64,000 bases of DNA from Planctomycetales bacterium (GCA_028285345.1 JANQPT010000012.1:248001-312000), one strand, 5' to 3'. Shown: positions 18,054 to 28,118, counted from the first letter of the stretch. The notes: generated by a model from the letters alone, not told the origin. Translations and numbers: made by a program.

Positions 18054-18383
18054 TCAAGCAAGAAAGCGTTTGCGGTCTGTGTTAATGGATCGAATCTTGC
18101 TCAGCACCTGACGGTACTTCTCGACTTGCGGCGCCGCCTCTGTTTGCTTTCGCTTCAGCCGCAGCGAAACTTTGGTGCGCGATGCGTTCGGCATCGGCCG
18201 CCGCGCATGCCGCGGCTCAAGCACTTGCCGAGGAATCGGCTGGTACTCGTAGCGGGAGATAAAGTAACGCAGCACACGAGCCTGCAACTTCGCCCGCCAT
18301 GTGGCACCCGTCTGGAGCGCGGGGGATTGCAACTCTTCGAGATGACGTCGCCATTCCTGAAACGCAGATTGTGAGGGGGTCAT
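18054..18383 (-). CDS. Unrecognised basic protein
   Basis: A 109-residue product starts at the ATG at 18383; a longer frame up to 18434 adds an unlikely leader. It is rich in Arg, Lys and Gln and has no cysteine or membrane segment. It may be nucleic-acid binding or simply disordered at the end (KRKQTEAAPQVEKYRQVLSKIRSI). No family is recognised and the coding status is moderately certain because of the consistent amino acid mix. Confidence 0.45.
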   Translation of the reverse strand: MTPSQSAFQEWRRHLEELQSPALQTGATWRAKLQARVLRYFISRYEYQPIPRQVLEPRHARRPMPNASRTKVSLRLKRKQTEAAPQVEKYRQVLSKIRSINTDRKRFLA

Positions 18384-18577
18384 GATCGCCTCGCCTAAAC
18401 AACGTGTTTCAAAGCCTAACTCAGAGAAAACCAAGACCTCGACCGTTTGACGGCATGTCCAATCCCCGCTTTGTAGTATACACTTTTCTTAGCGGCCGTT
18501 GCAAAAGGTCTTAGCAGCGTTCGATCGACGGATTGCGATTTTTGTCGGCCCCAGATTCAGAAGCGACAACTCCGGAC

Positions 18578-19285
18578 ATGACAGCATCATTCAGGGCCGA
18601 GCCGTTCCAACGGCCCGAATTCATGATTCAACTCGGGTTGAAGCCCCCCTATTCGCCCGATGACGTCAAACAAGCGTACCGCCAAAAAGCGAAGCTGGCG
18701 CACCCCGATGCGGGAGGCGACCCTCAGGCCTACATGGCCCTGCATGACGCCTATGAGGAAGCGCTGGACTACGCCCTGTTTCACGCCGGTCGACGCGATT
18801 GGATTGCCGAGGAAATGGACCGCTACATTCAGCGGGTCGCCGTCGTCGCCGACGTCGAAAGCCGCGGCGGGCAGGTGTCGATGCAGCGATTTGAGGGCCT
18901 GCGTCCCTGGGTCGGCGAAGACTTCGCGCAGCTCAAAGACAAATTGATCGCGATTCACCTGCGAGGTCCCGAGATCACCGATGAAGCGCTCGATGTCTTT
19001 ATTGATAACGGCGACGCCTTGCAAGATGTGCAGATGCTCGATTTGGCGCATTCGGGCGTGACCGGCGAGGGGTTGGCAAGAATCCAGGAACTTCAAGCGC
19101 TCTCGGCACTCGATCTGCATGACACGCCGGTCGACAACCGCGGACTGGATTTCATTTTCCGCTTGCCGAACCTGGATTGGCTGCACATCGGCGGCACGCA
19201 AGTCAATTGGCGCGGCCGCATGAAGCTCAAACTCGCCCGCCCCGGACTCAACGTCGCGACGACCACCTCCGGCCGACGACGTTAA
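18578..19285 (+). CDS. J-domain protein fused to leucine-rich repeats
   Basis: The start is taken at the ATG at 18578; an in-frame TTG at 18533 would add 15 residues. The product is 235 residues. It begins with a J-domain: a YSPDDVKQAYRQKAKLAHPDAGGD line with the HPD motif that stimulates Hsp70 ATPase, then a DAYEEALDYA helix. After a linker of about 40 residues come three or four LRR-like units (LQDVQMLDLAHSGVTGEGL, LSALDLHDTPVDNRGLDF, LDWLHIGGTQVNWRG). No membrane segment is visible, so it is probably cytoplasmic. J-domain plus LRR is unusual; the LRRs may choose the Hsp70 client. Confidence 0.75.
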   Translation: MTASFRAEPFQRPEFMIQLGLKPPYSPDDVKQAYRQKAKLAHPDAGGDPQAYMALHDAYEEALDYALFHAGRRDWIAEEMDRYIQRVAVVADVESRGGQVSMQRFEGLRPWVGEDFAQLKDKLIAIHLRGPEITDEALDVFIDNGDALQDVQMLDLAHSGVTGEGLARIQELQALSALDLHDTPVDNRGLDFIFRLPNLDWLHIGGTQVNWRGRMKLKLARPGLNVATTTSGRRR

Positions 19286-19482
19286 CCAGCACGATCAAAG
19301 AATTACGCCTCCGATTTCCATGCAGCAGTTTCGTGCTGATTGCGCAAGTTGTTGAGGACGAACACAACGCCAAACGGAACGCGAATGTGTTGCCGCCAGC
19401 TCATCATCGGTCGTTCATGATCGTCGCCAGGCGAGCATAGCACGTTCGCCTCTACGGCTTTGAGCTAACCTGCGCGCGACTC

Positions 19483-19683
19483 TTAACCCTCTTCCTCAGC
19501 AGACAGGTTGCGCGGGCTTTCGTCGGAAGCATGCAGCGAATCGTACTCTTCAGTCAATACTGACGGGCACGTCTCTTCTTGCTCGCACTGCCGGCAGACG
19601 ATGCGGATCAGATCGCTGCTCCCCAACCGCAGCTCGTTCTTTTCGCAAAGGTCATACAGTTCTTTGAGATGATTGCAGACCAT
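19483..19683 (-). CDS. Small conserved-looking Cys-rich protein
   Basis: The 66-residue product starts at the ATG at 19683 and has four cysteines: one at residue 3, one at 13, then CRQC and C further on (IVCRQCEQEETCPS). These could bind a metal such as zinc. The line MVCNHLKELYDLCEKNEL and the CRQC segment resemble short planctomycete proteins I have seen described only as hypothetical. The C-terminus is acidic. An AAGGGG sequence about 9 nt upstream may serve as SD. Function unknown. Confidence 0.65.
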   Translation of the reverse strand: MVCNHLKELYDLCEKNELRLGSSDLIRIVCRQCEQEETCPSVLTEEYDSLHASDESPRNLSAEEEG

Positions 19684-19913
19684 GATACAAGCCCCTTGGT
19701 GATTTGGGACGTCCGTAAGACGACTTAAGTTGATGGTCGCGACGTTTGGGCACCCTGCCCACCATCCGGCGGCGGCCCGCCAGATTGCAATGCCGCGGCG
19801 ACCGCCATAATATGAAAATCAACCGCACACACTGATGCTTATTGTGATCGAAATCAACACCGAGTCAATGTACGTCTGAGGATTCCTGCGCCCCTTTTGT
19901 GAGGAGACCCGCG

Positions 19914-21017
19914 ATGTCGAAACTGTACACGCTCACTTTGGGAACTTTATTACTCGCCGCGGGAATCGTTTTGGGAATCTTGCTTTCCCGCGCTGGAGAC
20001 GCGCCGCTACTCGACTCCGCGGCCGCCGCTGCAGACAATGCCAACAGCGGCGCGCCCACACACGGCAAAATCCGCGGCTGGAAAAAAGGGCGCGGGTGGG
20101 GCTGGATCTGGGGACCGGAAGACGAACTCGGCGCGCTCAACGCCATGACCGACGACACCCGGCGCGCCGCCCTCAGTCTGGTCAAAACCGGCAAGTCCTA
20201 CGATCTGGGCGCCACCTACAGCCGCAACAGCTTCAAATGGCCCGGGCACAGTCCAGCGGAAATCATCACGTTCCGGACACCCGAAGGGGTCAAACGGCAG
20301 AAGGACCACGATTTCACACTGCCGAACGTCAATCCCTCCGGACAGGCATGGCACAGTTGTGCACTGTTCATCAACGACAACGTCGCCACCCAAATTGATG
20401 GTTTGGGGCACGTGACGGTCGGCGATGACAATCATTGGTACAACGGTTTCAAAGAAAGAGATTGGGGCGGAAACTTCGGCGTCCGAAAATGCTCGGCGAG
20501 TGGGATCCCGCCGATCATCAATCGCTGCATCATGCTGGATATTGCCGGCCTGAGAAAGGTGAATGCACTGCCGGCCCATTATGGAATCACCCCCGATGAC
20601 GTCGACTCCGCGTGTGCGGCCCAGGGAGTTGAGATCCAGCCCGGCGATATCGTGCTGTTTCGCACCGGGACAATGCGGTTTTGGGGCAAAGATGGCGCGG
20701 ACCACGTGGTGCTTGGAGAACATGACTCCGCTGGCATCACGCTGCCGACCGCCAAGTATCTCGTGGAGCAGAAAGGCGCACTGGCCATCGGCTCCGATAC
20801 CAGCGGACTGGAAGTCAATCCCGCACCCAAAGGGAGCAACACGTTCATCCCGGTCCACAAGTATCTGTTGATCGAGCAGGGTGTGCACATCCTGGAATTC
20901 CACAATCTGGAAGAATTGGCCCGCGATCGCGTCTACGAGTTCTGCTACGTGGCCATGACCAACAAAATTGCGGGAACCACGGCCGGGTTTACCTTACGCC
21001 CGGTCGCGCTGAAGTAG
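19914..21017 (+). CDS. Cyclase-family (kynurenine formamidase-like) protein
   Basis: The start is the ATG at 19914, set by GAGGAG about 8 nt upstream; an upstream in-frame GTG overlaps that SD. The 367-residue product has a hydrophobic segment at about 6-28 that may be a signal anchor. It carries the cyclase-family metal line ATQIDGLGHV near residue 160, IQPGDIVLFRTG, and a SDTSGLEVNP segment. Family members use a His/Asp metal site to open amide or lactone rings; the actual substrate is unknown. It stands alone between the small Cys-rich protein and the GGDEF gene, so no pathway is implied. Confidence 0.8.
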   Translation: MSKLYTLTLGTLLLAAGIVLGILLSRAGDAPLLDSAAAAADNANSGAPTHGKIRGWKKGRGWGWIWGPEDELGALNAMTDDTRRAALSLVKTGKSYDLGATYSRNSFKWPGHSPAEIITFRTPEGVKRQKDHDFTLPNVNPSGQAWHSCALFINDNVATQIDGLGHVTVGDDNHWYNGFKERDWGGNFGVRKCSASGIPPIINRCIMLDIAGLRKVNALPAHYGITPDDVDSACAAQGVEIQPGDIVLFRTGTMRFWGKDGADHVVLGEHDSAGITLPTAKYLVEQKGALAIGSDTSGLEVNPAPKGSNTFIPVHKYLLIEQGVHILEFHNLEELARDRVYEFCYVAMTNKIAGTTAGFTLRPVALK

Positions 21018-21351
21018 CTCCGGCACCGCATTCCCGCACGATCCCGGCTCTTATTCCCTTGCGCAACCGGTACGACCAATCTGATCGATCCGGCGCCGGC
21101 CCGCGTCGCAACGCGGCATCAGCGAGGCCCCTTTCCCGACTTTAGGGCAATTCCCCAGTCGAGAATGCCGGACGTTCAGAACTTCTGTCGCGACGCGCAC
21201 AACTGGAATTGTGAGTGACCCCAGGGTGTGCCGCGAAGCATCGCTATCGATTTGCCCGTGCTAAAAACCAGAGCTAGGGTTCAGAACTACGTTGCATCGA
21301 ACCGGTTGCGCGCGTGGCCGGATCGCAACTCCCAGCAAGGACCCCCTGATT
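21018..21351. other. Gene-free stretch before the GGDEF/HD-GYP gene
   Basis: The 334 nt show no convincing coding frame. A short perfect inverted repeat CGCGT/ACGCG lies around 21107-21120. Nothing more is recognised. AGCAAGGA about 8 nt before 21352 is a likely SD for the downstream gene. Confidence 0.5.
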
Positions 21352-23835
21352 GTGAAATCTCTGTCGCCGGCGTTTCGAATGAGTCTCGCAGTCGCGTGTA
21401 GCGTCGTGTTTGGGCTGCTTGCACTGACTACGGTCGGTCTCATTCCAGATCCCCGCAATAGCGAAATTCGGCGGCGCTCGCTCATCGCCGAAGATCTGGC
21501 CGTCGCCGGACACACGATGATGTCGCAAAAGGCATCAGGCGGCTCCGCTGCGCAAGCTTTACGGAGCCTCGCCGCACGGCATCCTGATGTGCTCTCTGTG
21601 AGAATCGTCCGCGCAGGTGGCGAAGTCCTTTTCGACTATCGCGATCCGGACGTTCAACACGCGTCGTCCGCCGCTTCAACCATCGGTCCGAACACCGTGA
21701 CCGTTCCGCTGCTGCGGGACAACAAGCTGTGGGGCGAGACCTTAGTCGACTTTGCTCCCGTGCGTGAGGCGGCAACTCTTTCGATTCTTGGCATTCAACT
21801 GCCCGCTTTCGTACCGCTTGCAGGCTGCTGCATGTTTGCGCTTTGTTTTCTCTACTTGAGTTGGATTTTCCGTCATCAAGACCAGGGAGCGGACGAAATC
21901 CCCGAACACGTCAGGCAGACTCTGGACACGTTAGTGGAAGGGGTCTTGCTGCTGAATAAGAACGACAAGATCGCGTTGGCCAATGCCTCGTTCGCCAAAT
22001 CCATCGGCCGCTCGGTCGACGACCTGGAAGGCCAAGAGATCGACGGTTTTGTTTCGACGGACGAAATTGATTCCGAAAGCGCTGAAGAATTGCCGTGGGA
22101 ACGATCCATGCGCGAGCAAGAGGTTCGCTTTGGCGATTTGATCTTTGTGCAAACCGCGGAGGGCGACACGCGAAAATTCTCGGTCAACTCAACGTCGATT
22201 CAGGACCCCGACGGAGAGTGCCGCGGGGCGCTGGCGACCTTTGATGATCTGACCGCCGTCGAAAAACGGAACATGCACCTCGAATCGTTGCTCCAGCGAC
22301 TCAAGAAGTCGCGAAAGCAAATCGCCCGGCAAAACAAGGAACTGCAAAACCTCGCCACCTATGACTCGCTGACCGAGTGCCTCAATCGGCGGGCGTTTTC
22401 CGAAGAACTCGATCAACTTTGGACCGATGCGCTGCGATACGAAGATGATCTGGGCTGCTTGATGATCGATATCGATCACTTCAAATCCGTCAACGATGGG
22501 CACGGGCACCAAATGGGCGACCGGGTGCTGAAGCGCGTTGCCAAGATCTTTCAATCGATGACCCGCAACGAGGATCTGCTCTGCCGTTTCGGCGGTGAGG
22601 AATTCTGCGTTATTTTGCCGCAAGTGGAGGCGGAAGAAGCGGCGCACGCGGCCGAACGACTCAGGTCGGCAATCGATCGCGATCCGATTCACGGGCTGCG
22701 AGTGACCATCAGTATCGGAGTCTCCGCGCTGAGTTTCGGTCCCTCACAACCTGACGATCTCTTGCGTGCTGCCGATGAGGCGCTCTACGCGGCGAAGGGC
22801 TCGGGACGTAACCGAGTCGTCGTCTGGTCGGAATCCTGCACGGAACTGCCTGCACAGCCGTCGACCGATCGAGCGTCCGGAGTCGCGCGTGACGTGATTC
22901 ACGACTCGAAGATCCCGTTCTGCGCGGTGACATCACTCGTCTCGGCACTGGCCCATCGTGACGTCGCCACAGCCGAACATAGCCGCCGCGTCGCCGATTT
23001 GTGTCTCGCCGTCGCGGCCGATCTCATGACGCACCGCGAAAGCTATGTCCTGGAAGTCGCCGCGCTGCTGCACGATATCGGCAAGCTGGGCGTCCCCGAT
23101 TCGATCTTGTTCAAACCGGGCCCGTTGAACACGCGCGAATGGGAAGTCATGCGCACGCACGATGAAATCGGTGTCGACATCATTGAATCGGCGCTCCACT
23201 CTCAGGAATTGCAGGCGATCGTCGCCAATCACCACGCCTGGTATGGCGGCAATCCGCACAATCCTGAATTGCCCACCGGAGACGAGATCCCGCTGGGTGC
23301 CCGCATCTTGTGTATCGCCGACGCCTACGACGCGATGGTCACGGAGCGCGTCTATCGCAAGCAACGTCGTCCCGACGAGGCATTTGCAGAACTAAGACGC
23401 TGTGCCTCGCTGCAATTCGATCCTCAGCTCGTCGAGCAATTCATTGCGACCGTCAAGCAATCGGATCAGACCGACGATCAATACTTCGAAAACATCTCCA
23501 AGCAAACGGCACTGGAAATCGGCGCTCAAATCGAAAAACTGGGATCGGCCCTCGACGATCAAGACCTTCCGGACCTCGCCTGTATGGCGGCCCGCATTAA
23601 GTCGACCGCCGTCGATCACGACATCAGAAACCTGGGCGACGTTGCCGCCCGGTTGGAGCGCGCGGCCACCGACGGGGAGAGCCTGATCAAAGTGGCGGAG
23701 TTGACCGGCCAATTGTTGGATCTTTGCCGACGGACGCAGATGGCCTATCTGGAGAACGCCCGCAAAGAACCCAGATTTCAAATCGACGCCGAAGACCTCG
23801 TCGACCAACTGTCCCCAAGCGAAGCGGTCCAGTAA
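21352..23835 (+). CDS. Membrane PAS-GGDEF-HD-GYP protein with degenerate HPt-like end
   Basis: The start is taken as the GTG at 21352 because AGCAAGGA lies just upstream; an upstream in-frame start has no SD. The 827-residue product has two membrane segments (about 8-31 and 146-172) around a short periplasmic sensor, then a PAS-like region (about 182-290) and a coiled segment. The GGDEF domain (about 336-490) has GGEEF near residue 413 with an RNED product-inhibition site five residues before it. The HD-GYP domain (about 520-700) keeps HDIGK, HH and D metal ligands, but the usual GYP line is replaced by HHAWYGGNPHN. A C-terminal helical region resembles an HPt domain, but its expected His is Ala. 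By family it can both make and break c-di-GMP. Confidence 0.88.
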   Translation: MKSLSPAFRMSLAVACSVVFGLLALTTVGLIPDPRNSEIRRRSLIAEDLAVAGHTMMSQKASGGSAAQALRSLAARHPDVLSVRIVRAGGEVLFDYRDPDVQHASSAASTIGPNTVTVPLLRDNKLWGETLVDFAPVREAATLSILGIQLPAFVPLAGCCMFALCFLYLSWIFRHQDQGADEIPEHVRQTLDTLVEGVLLLNKNDKIALANASFAKSIGRSVDDLEGQEIDGFVSTDEIDSESAEELPWERSMREQEVRFGDLIFVQTAEGDTRKFSVNSTSIQDPDGECRGALATFDDLTAVEKRNMHLESLLQRLKKSRKQIARQNKELQNLATYDSLTECLNRRAFSEELDQLWTDALRYEDDLGCLMIDIDHFKSVNDGHGHQMGDRVLKRVAKIFQSMTRNEDLLCRFGGEEFCVILPQVEAEEAAHAAERLRSAIDRDPIHGLRVTISIGVSALSFGPSQPDDLLRAADEALYAAKGSGRNRVVVWSESCTELPAQPSTDRASGVARDVIHDSKIPFCAVTSLVSALAHRDVATAEHSRRVADLCLAVAADLMTHRESYVLEVAALLHDIGKLGVPDSILFKPGPLNTREWEVMRTHDEIGVDIIESALHSQELQAIVANHHAWYGGNPHNPELPTGDEIPLGARILCIADAYDAMVTERVYRKQRRPDEAFAELRRCASLQFDPQLVEQFIATVKQSDQTDDQYFENISKQTALEIGAQIEKLGSALDDQDLPDLACMAARIKSTAVDHDIRNLGDVAARLERAATDGESLIKVAELTGQLLDLCRRTQMAYLENARKEPRFQIDAEDLVDQLSPSEAVQ

Positions 23836-23852
23836 CCCCGCTCGTGCAAGAG

Positions 23853-23935
23853 CGTGAGCGCCGTGTTAGTCCTCAACCGGCCACCCCTCCAGCCTACCGC
23901 CTCAAGACTCCAGCCTCCCACTCTCCGCGCTCACG
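23853..23935. repeat. Inverted pair CGTGAGCGC / GCGCTCACG
   Basis: A perfect 9-bp inverted repeat has arms at 23853-23861 and 23927-23935, with about 65 nt between them. It lies between the convergent ends of the GGDEF gene and the 1355-residue protein gene. No T-run follows on either strand, so it is a possible extragenic hairpin or bidirectional end, not a clear terminator. Confidence 0.4.
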
Positions 23936-23984
23936 GGGCCGGCGGCGACTGCTTTTCCACAACGGCTCGTCGTTTCTCCCCAGC

Positions 23985-26900
23985 CTACGACGTACTGCGA
24001 ATCCAATCGTGGGCGATCTTTTCCAGATCCGGTTCGTTGCCGCTTCGCTCGACAAAGTAGTACCGCTCAAGTCGATTGATCGACTCTCCCAACTCGCGCT
24101 TGCCGTCCGATGTGAGGCCGTTGTTCTGCTCGATGTTCTTAAGCAGGCCCAGCACGGTAAACGGCGTAATGTGATCCGGAAGCCGAAATGCGGCTTCCGC
24201 GGCAGGTTTGCGGTTCTTCGCAAATGCGACCACGGCGGCCGCCACGATCAACAGCGACGTCGCGGTGATCACCAGCGGCCAGATCCATGACTGCTTCGGT
24301 TCCCCGTATTCCGCCTCAAGGGCGATTTGCTGCTCCACCTTGGCCAAATCTGCGTCTACAAACCGCTGATAGGTGACTTCCTCCACGTCGACGACCGGAT
24401 CACCGAAGCGAAACTTCTCAGGTTTGCGCGACAACTCCGGTTTCGCCTGCAGCGTCAACAGCCAGTTGCGTTCCGACACAATGGCCGTTTGGTCCCCTTC
24501 CTTGTCAAACCGGGAGACGGCGACGCCCTGATCGTCGGTCTCAACGACGTCAAACTCTTCCGGTTTCAAGTCCACCAGATTGCCCAGCGGCGGCACCAAG
24601 CCGACCGCAGAAGCCTTGATTTCCAGCTTCAGTTTTCCGGAGTCCGCTTCACGTTCGTCGAGGGTCTGCGTAATCTGCAACTTCTCTAATGGACGCTGCG
24701 AACCGGATTCCGGTTTCGCGTCAATTGGAATCGACGCAGACTCGACCGGAATCACCGCAAAACCGGAGGTGTCCATAAAATCGAGGTCCAGCCGCACCGG
24801 CGGAACCGTATCCACCTCAGGGCCGCGGGCCTTGAGCAATAAATATGCATACGGCGTCACCCGCCACCCGACCGTCGGCGTCGCCTTGGAATGCACGTCC
24901 TCGCTCTGGAATGTCACAGACAGCACCTCAAAGTGCTCATCCAGCAATTTGCGGGCTGACTCTTCAAACTTCTCTCGGTAGTTCTGATTTGGCCGACCGT
25001 AGTTGTAGCCGTAGTAGCCGCGGTTCTGATTCTGCAGATACCTTGAAAACCCGCCCGATTCCCGTTCGATGTCCTTGGTATGGTGAATATCGACAAACAC
25101 GCCGAACGGTTCGCCGTGCCCGACGGTTCCGTCGCCGTCGATCGTCGTCTTCAACTTAATCTCCGTCACCAGATCGTTGTAGTAATCGAAAACCTTACGC
25201 GCCTCGACGGCCCGTTCATTGTCGCCCACGATTTCAAATCCCGCTTCCAAGAAACGAAACTTCATCTCCGGTTTCACACCACTCATGCGGGTGAACAGCG
25301 CATTGGCGAACATGTCCATGTGCTTCTTGGCCGACTCACCGGGAAGTGAGTTGATCGCCTCGCGAATCAACGGCAGTTGCCGGGGATCGGGGACTTTCTC
25401 GTGCGTGATTTTGTCCAAATCGGGCGCGCCCAAGCTGGCGTAGAACCAAATCTCAAATACGTTGGTCGTGTACTTCTCTTCCTCAAGCTCCGGGACTTCT
25501 CCCACATAAGAAGCGGCAGCCCGTTGAAAACCGTCGAACGACTGGCTGCGATTCTTGGTAAAGTCTGTGGTCCGCTCCAATTCCTGCTTGAAGTCGTTGG
25601 CATCGTGATCGAGCGACGCCCGCGCGAGTTGGATCCGCCAACTGTCGGCGTATTTCTCCTCCGCTTTGGCGAGAATCAAACGGGCCGATTCGTAACCCCG
25701 CAGCACCTCCAATTGAATGTCCTTTTGTTTGCGGTTGGTTTGCGCCTTCTTTTGCGTGGCCGGCATCCGCCACAGTCCGCCCAGGTTATTCCGCATCGTC
25801 TGAATCAGACTCGCCAGCGTCTCTGCTTTGAGGTTATCGACGGATCCGAAAATCCGCTCGATCGACTCCAGCCGATAGACTTCGGCCGAACTGTGTACCG
25901 TCATGAACGCCCGGGTGACCAGAGTTTGGTCGACGTCCTCGATCGGCAGCGCCTGGATCCGCTTAAGCCACTTCGAAAGTTCCTGCAGATTCCGCTGCTG
26001 CTTGGAACGGGTCAGCGGAATGCCGCTGGCACGGCGGTTGTAGCCCCAGGCGAACATGTACACGCTGGTGTAACGCTGATTCTGGTTCGGATCATGGTTC
26101 GTGGTCCAGACGCGCAAAAACTCCTCGACGAGATCCTTGGCCAATTCCGGCCGCATCGCGGCGAGCCGCTCAATGTACGGGAACGCCTCCTCCTCTTCCT
26201 GGACTTTGAGGTACAGTTGCGGAATGATCGTCATAAACTTCGGCTGCAGCGAATCGTCGATCAGCTTGGTCCACTCTTCTCCCGGAATAATTTCAATAAT
26301 CTTCGCCGGTTCGACGGCGCGGATGTTCCGCCCGCCTGAATTCATATGTTGGCGCGACGTTTCGTAGCTGCGGTAGAAATAGTTGCCGTAGCTGTCGCGG
26401 GACAAATACGGCCGGCGCCGCGTCGATTGGCTAAACTGCCGCGAAACCTCCGCTTCCCTGAGCCAATTGAGCGCCAACAGTTGCAGGGTGTCTTTCCACT
26501 TCTCGGCCAACTCGGGCGATGCTTTCAGCAGTGACGTGACGGCCGTGTTCTGCAGTTCCAAACTCTTCTGGCGAAAATCGGCATTTGCCGCCATCCGCTG
26601 CATTCCCGTCGAAACCGCCGAGCCGATCGTGGCCAAAATCTCCATCCCCCGCTCCGGTCGCGATGTGAAGCTCTCATCCAGCCAGGACTGCCCCAACTCT
26701 TCCTTGATTTTTGGTGCCAAGTCGACCGCCCGCTTCAGTGCCTCCTGTTTGTCTTTCTCTTTGATCTCACCAGCCGCCAGCGCCGCCAGAGTCGCCTGCC
26801 AAGCCTTTTCCAAGTGCTCGCTCTTCGTCTCTTTGCCGCGTAAGGCCAAGTAGTATTGCGAGAGTAAGTTGAGCGCTTCGCGGTCGTTTTTCTCGATCGC

Positions 26901-28052
26901 CTCTTCGGTCGACGGTAAGAATTCGCCGAGGTGCTGCGGATATCCGCCGCCCAGCAACACCTTGGCCAAGACCCGGCTTTTTACCTGCGGCGGCTGATCG
27001 TCACCCGCGGGCTGCTTGAGCTCTCGAAATCGGTTCAGGATATCCTCAATGTCATGACCGCTATTGACGGTTAGTCGCAGCAGTCCACCGAATTGCGGTA
27101 CCGTGGAACCGCCGCTGCCGCCAACCGGCCGCCCCTGTCGCGCCATCTGGGCCGCGATCTCCGGCGGAATATTCGCAGGCAGTTGCGGCTTGTTGTCGGT
27201 TCCCTCTTTCTCCTCTTTTTCCTCCGGCATCATCAACAGCAGAGCGATAAGGTCATCGACGTCCAGCGCATGCTGTTCGGGATTTCGCCGGTTCTGGCCG
27301 CCCGAGGCTTTCGGCGGACGCTGCAGCGACGAAATAATTCTGCCGTAGACCGCCCGCGATTCTTTGCCTTCAAGGCTCGCCAAAAACGACTTAACCGCTT
27401 CCCAATTCCCGAGCGTCACGTCCTTCTGCAATTGCTTCAGCGACTCGTCAAACTGTTTCATCTCCTCAGCATATTTTTTCTCGCGCTCCGCCTTCTGCTG
27501 CGCCTTTTCTTGAGCCTTTTTCTGCTCGGGCGTCAGTTCCTTTTCTGCCGGCTTCGGCTGCTCAGGTTTCTTGGCGTCGTCTTCTTTCGGTTTTTCATCC
27601 GGCTTCTTCTCCTCGTCCTTTTTCTCCTCGGGAGGAGTCGACCAAACCTTCAAAATCACCGACGGACGCCGGTCAAACTTGAGTTGGCCGATCTTCTTCG
27701 TCCGCTCTTGCTCCGCTTTCTTCTTCAGCTTTTCCACTTCGGGATCGACGGCCGGCTTTTTGACGGTTTTCGCATCCGGTTGATCCGCAGGCTTTGCATC
27801 CGGCTTGGCGGGCTGTTCGGCCTCGGCTTTTTTGCCGTCCGCCTCTGTGGCCGCGGGTGCTTTCTTGTCGGCCGGCGCCGCTTTCGCCTCAGTTGCCGAC
27901 TTCTCTGTTGCGGAGGAGGAGGCTGCTGCGGGAGCAGGAGCGGCTTTCGTCTTCGCTTTGGCCGCGTCTTTGGCGGTCTGGGCCTGCAGCGGCAGCGCGA
28001 CGGCGGAACAGACGAGGAAGATCAACGTATAAGCGCAAGATGGAGATTTCAT
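23985..28052 (-). CDS. Giant exported single-pass membrane protein (1355 residues)
   Basis: The product begins with a probable signal peptide (residues 1-25), followed by about 100 residues made almost only of Ala, Lys, Pro, Glu and Asp, a low-complexity linker. A long Lys/Glu-rich region and a helical main body follow. One membrane segment lies near residue 1267 (WIWPLVITATSLLIVAAAVVAFA), leaving about 70 residues on the other side, ending in a conserved-looking VLGLLKNIEQNNGL line. The large part is thus outside the cytoplasm. The gene is the last of the MoxR/vWA set, 147 nt after its neighbour, and may be the exported partner of that system. No enzyme motif is seen. Identity is otherwise unknown. 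Confidence 0.8.
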   Translation of the reverse strand: MKSPSCAYTLIFLVCSAVALPLQAQTAKDAAKAKTKAAPAPAAASSSATEKSATEAKAAPADKKAPAATEADGKKAEAEQPAKPDAKPADQPDAKTVKKPAVDPEVEKLKKKAEQERTKKIGQLKFDRRPSVILKVWSTPPEEKKDEEKKPDEKPKEDDAKKPEQPKPAEKELTPEQKKAQEKAQQKAEREKKYAEEMKQFDESLKQLQKDVTLGNWEAVKSFLASLEGKESRAVYGRIISSLQRPPKASGGQNRRNPEQHALDVDDLIALLLMMPEEKEEKEGTDNKPQLPANIPPEIAAQMARQGRPVGGSGGSTVPQFGGLLRLTVNSGHDIEDILNRFRELKQPAGDDQPPQVKSRVLAKVLLGGGYPQHLGEFLPSTEEAIEKNDREALNLLSQYYLALRGKETKSEHLEKAWQATLAALAAGEIKEKDKQEALKRAVDLAPKIKEELGQSWLDESFTSRPERGMEILATIGSAVSTGMQRMAANADFRQKSLELQNTAVTSLLKASPELAEKWKDTLQLLALNWLREAEVSRQFSQSTRRRPYLSRDSYGNYFYRSYETSRQHMNSGGRNIRAVEPAKIIEIIPGEEWTKLIDDSLQPKFMTIIPQLYLKVQEEEEAFPYIERLAAMRPELAKDLVEEFLRVWTTNHDPNQNQRYTSVYMFAWGYNRRASGIPLTRSKQQRNLQELSKWLKRIQALPIEDVDQTLVTRAFMTVHSSAEVYRLESIERIFGSVDNLKAETLASLIQTMRNNLGGLWRMPATQKKAQTNRKQKDIQLEVLRGYESARLILAKAEEKYADSWRIQLARASLDHDANDFKQELERTTDFTKNRSQSFDGFQRAAASYVGEVPELEEEKYTTNVFEIWFYASLGAPDLDKITHEKVPDPRQLPLIREAINSLPGESAKKHMDMFANALFTRMSGVKPEMKFRFLEAGFEIVGDNERAVEARKVFDYYNDLVTEIKLKTTIDGDGTVGHGEPFGVFVDIHHTKDIERESGGFSRYLQNQNRGYYGYNYGRPNQNYREKFEESARKLLDEHFEVLSVTFQSEDVHSKATPTVGWRVTPYAYLLLKARGPEVDTVPPVRLDLDFMDTSGFAVIPVESASIPIDAKPESGSQRPLEKLQITQTLDEREADSGKLKLEIKASAVGLVPPLGNLVDLKPEEFDVVETDDQGVAVSRFDKEGDQTAIVSERNWLLTLQAKPELSRKPEKFRFGDPVVDVEEVTYQRFVDADLAKVEQQIALEAEYGEPKQSWIWPLVITATSLLIVAAAVVAFAKNRKPAAEAAFRLPDHITPFTVLGLLKNIEQNNGLTSDGKRELGESINRLERYYFVERSGNEPDLEKIAHDWIRSTS

Positions 28053-28118
28053 TTCTGTCGCCTTCAGAAAAGTAAACTGCCGATTCAGGCAATAGTCTAT
28101 GTCGGAAAAGTGTTTGAA

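Noticed and set aside
20007-20903. 298-codon open frame on the minus strand
   Set aside because: It is antisense to the cyclase-family gene, whose metal-binding line and SD support the plus strand.
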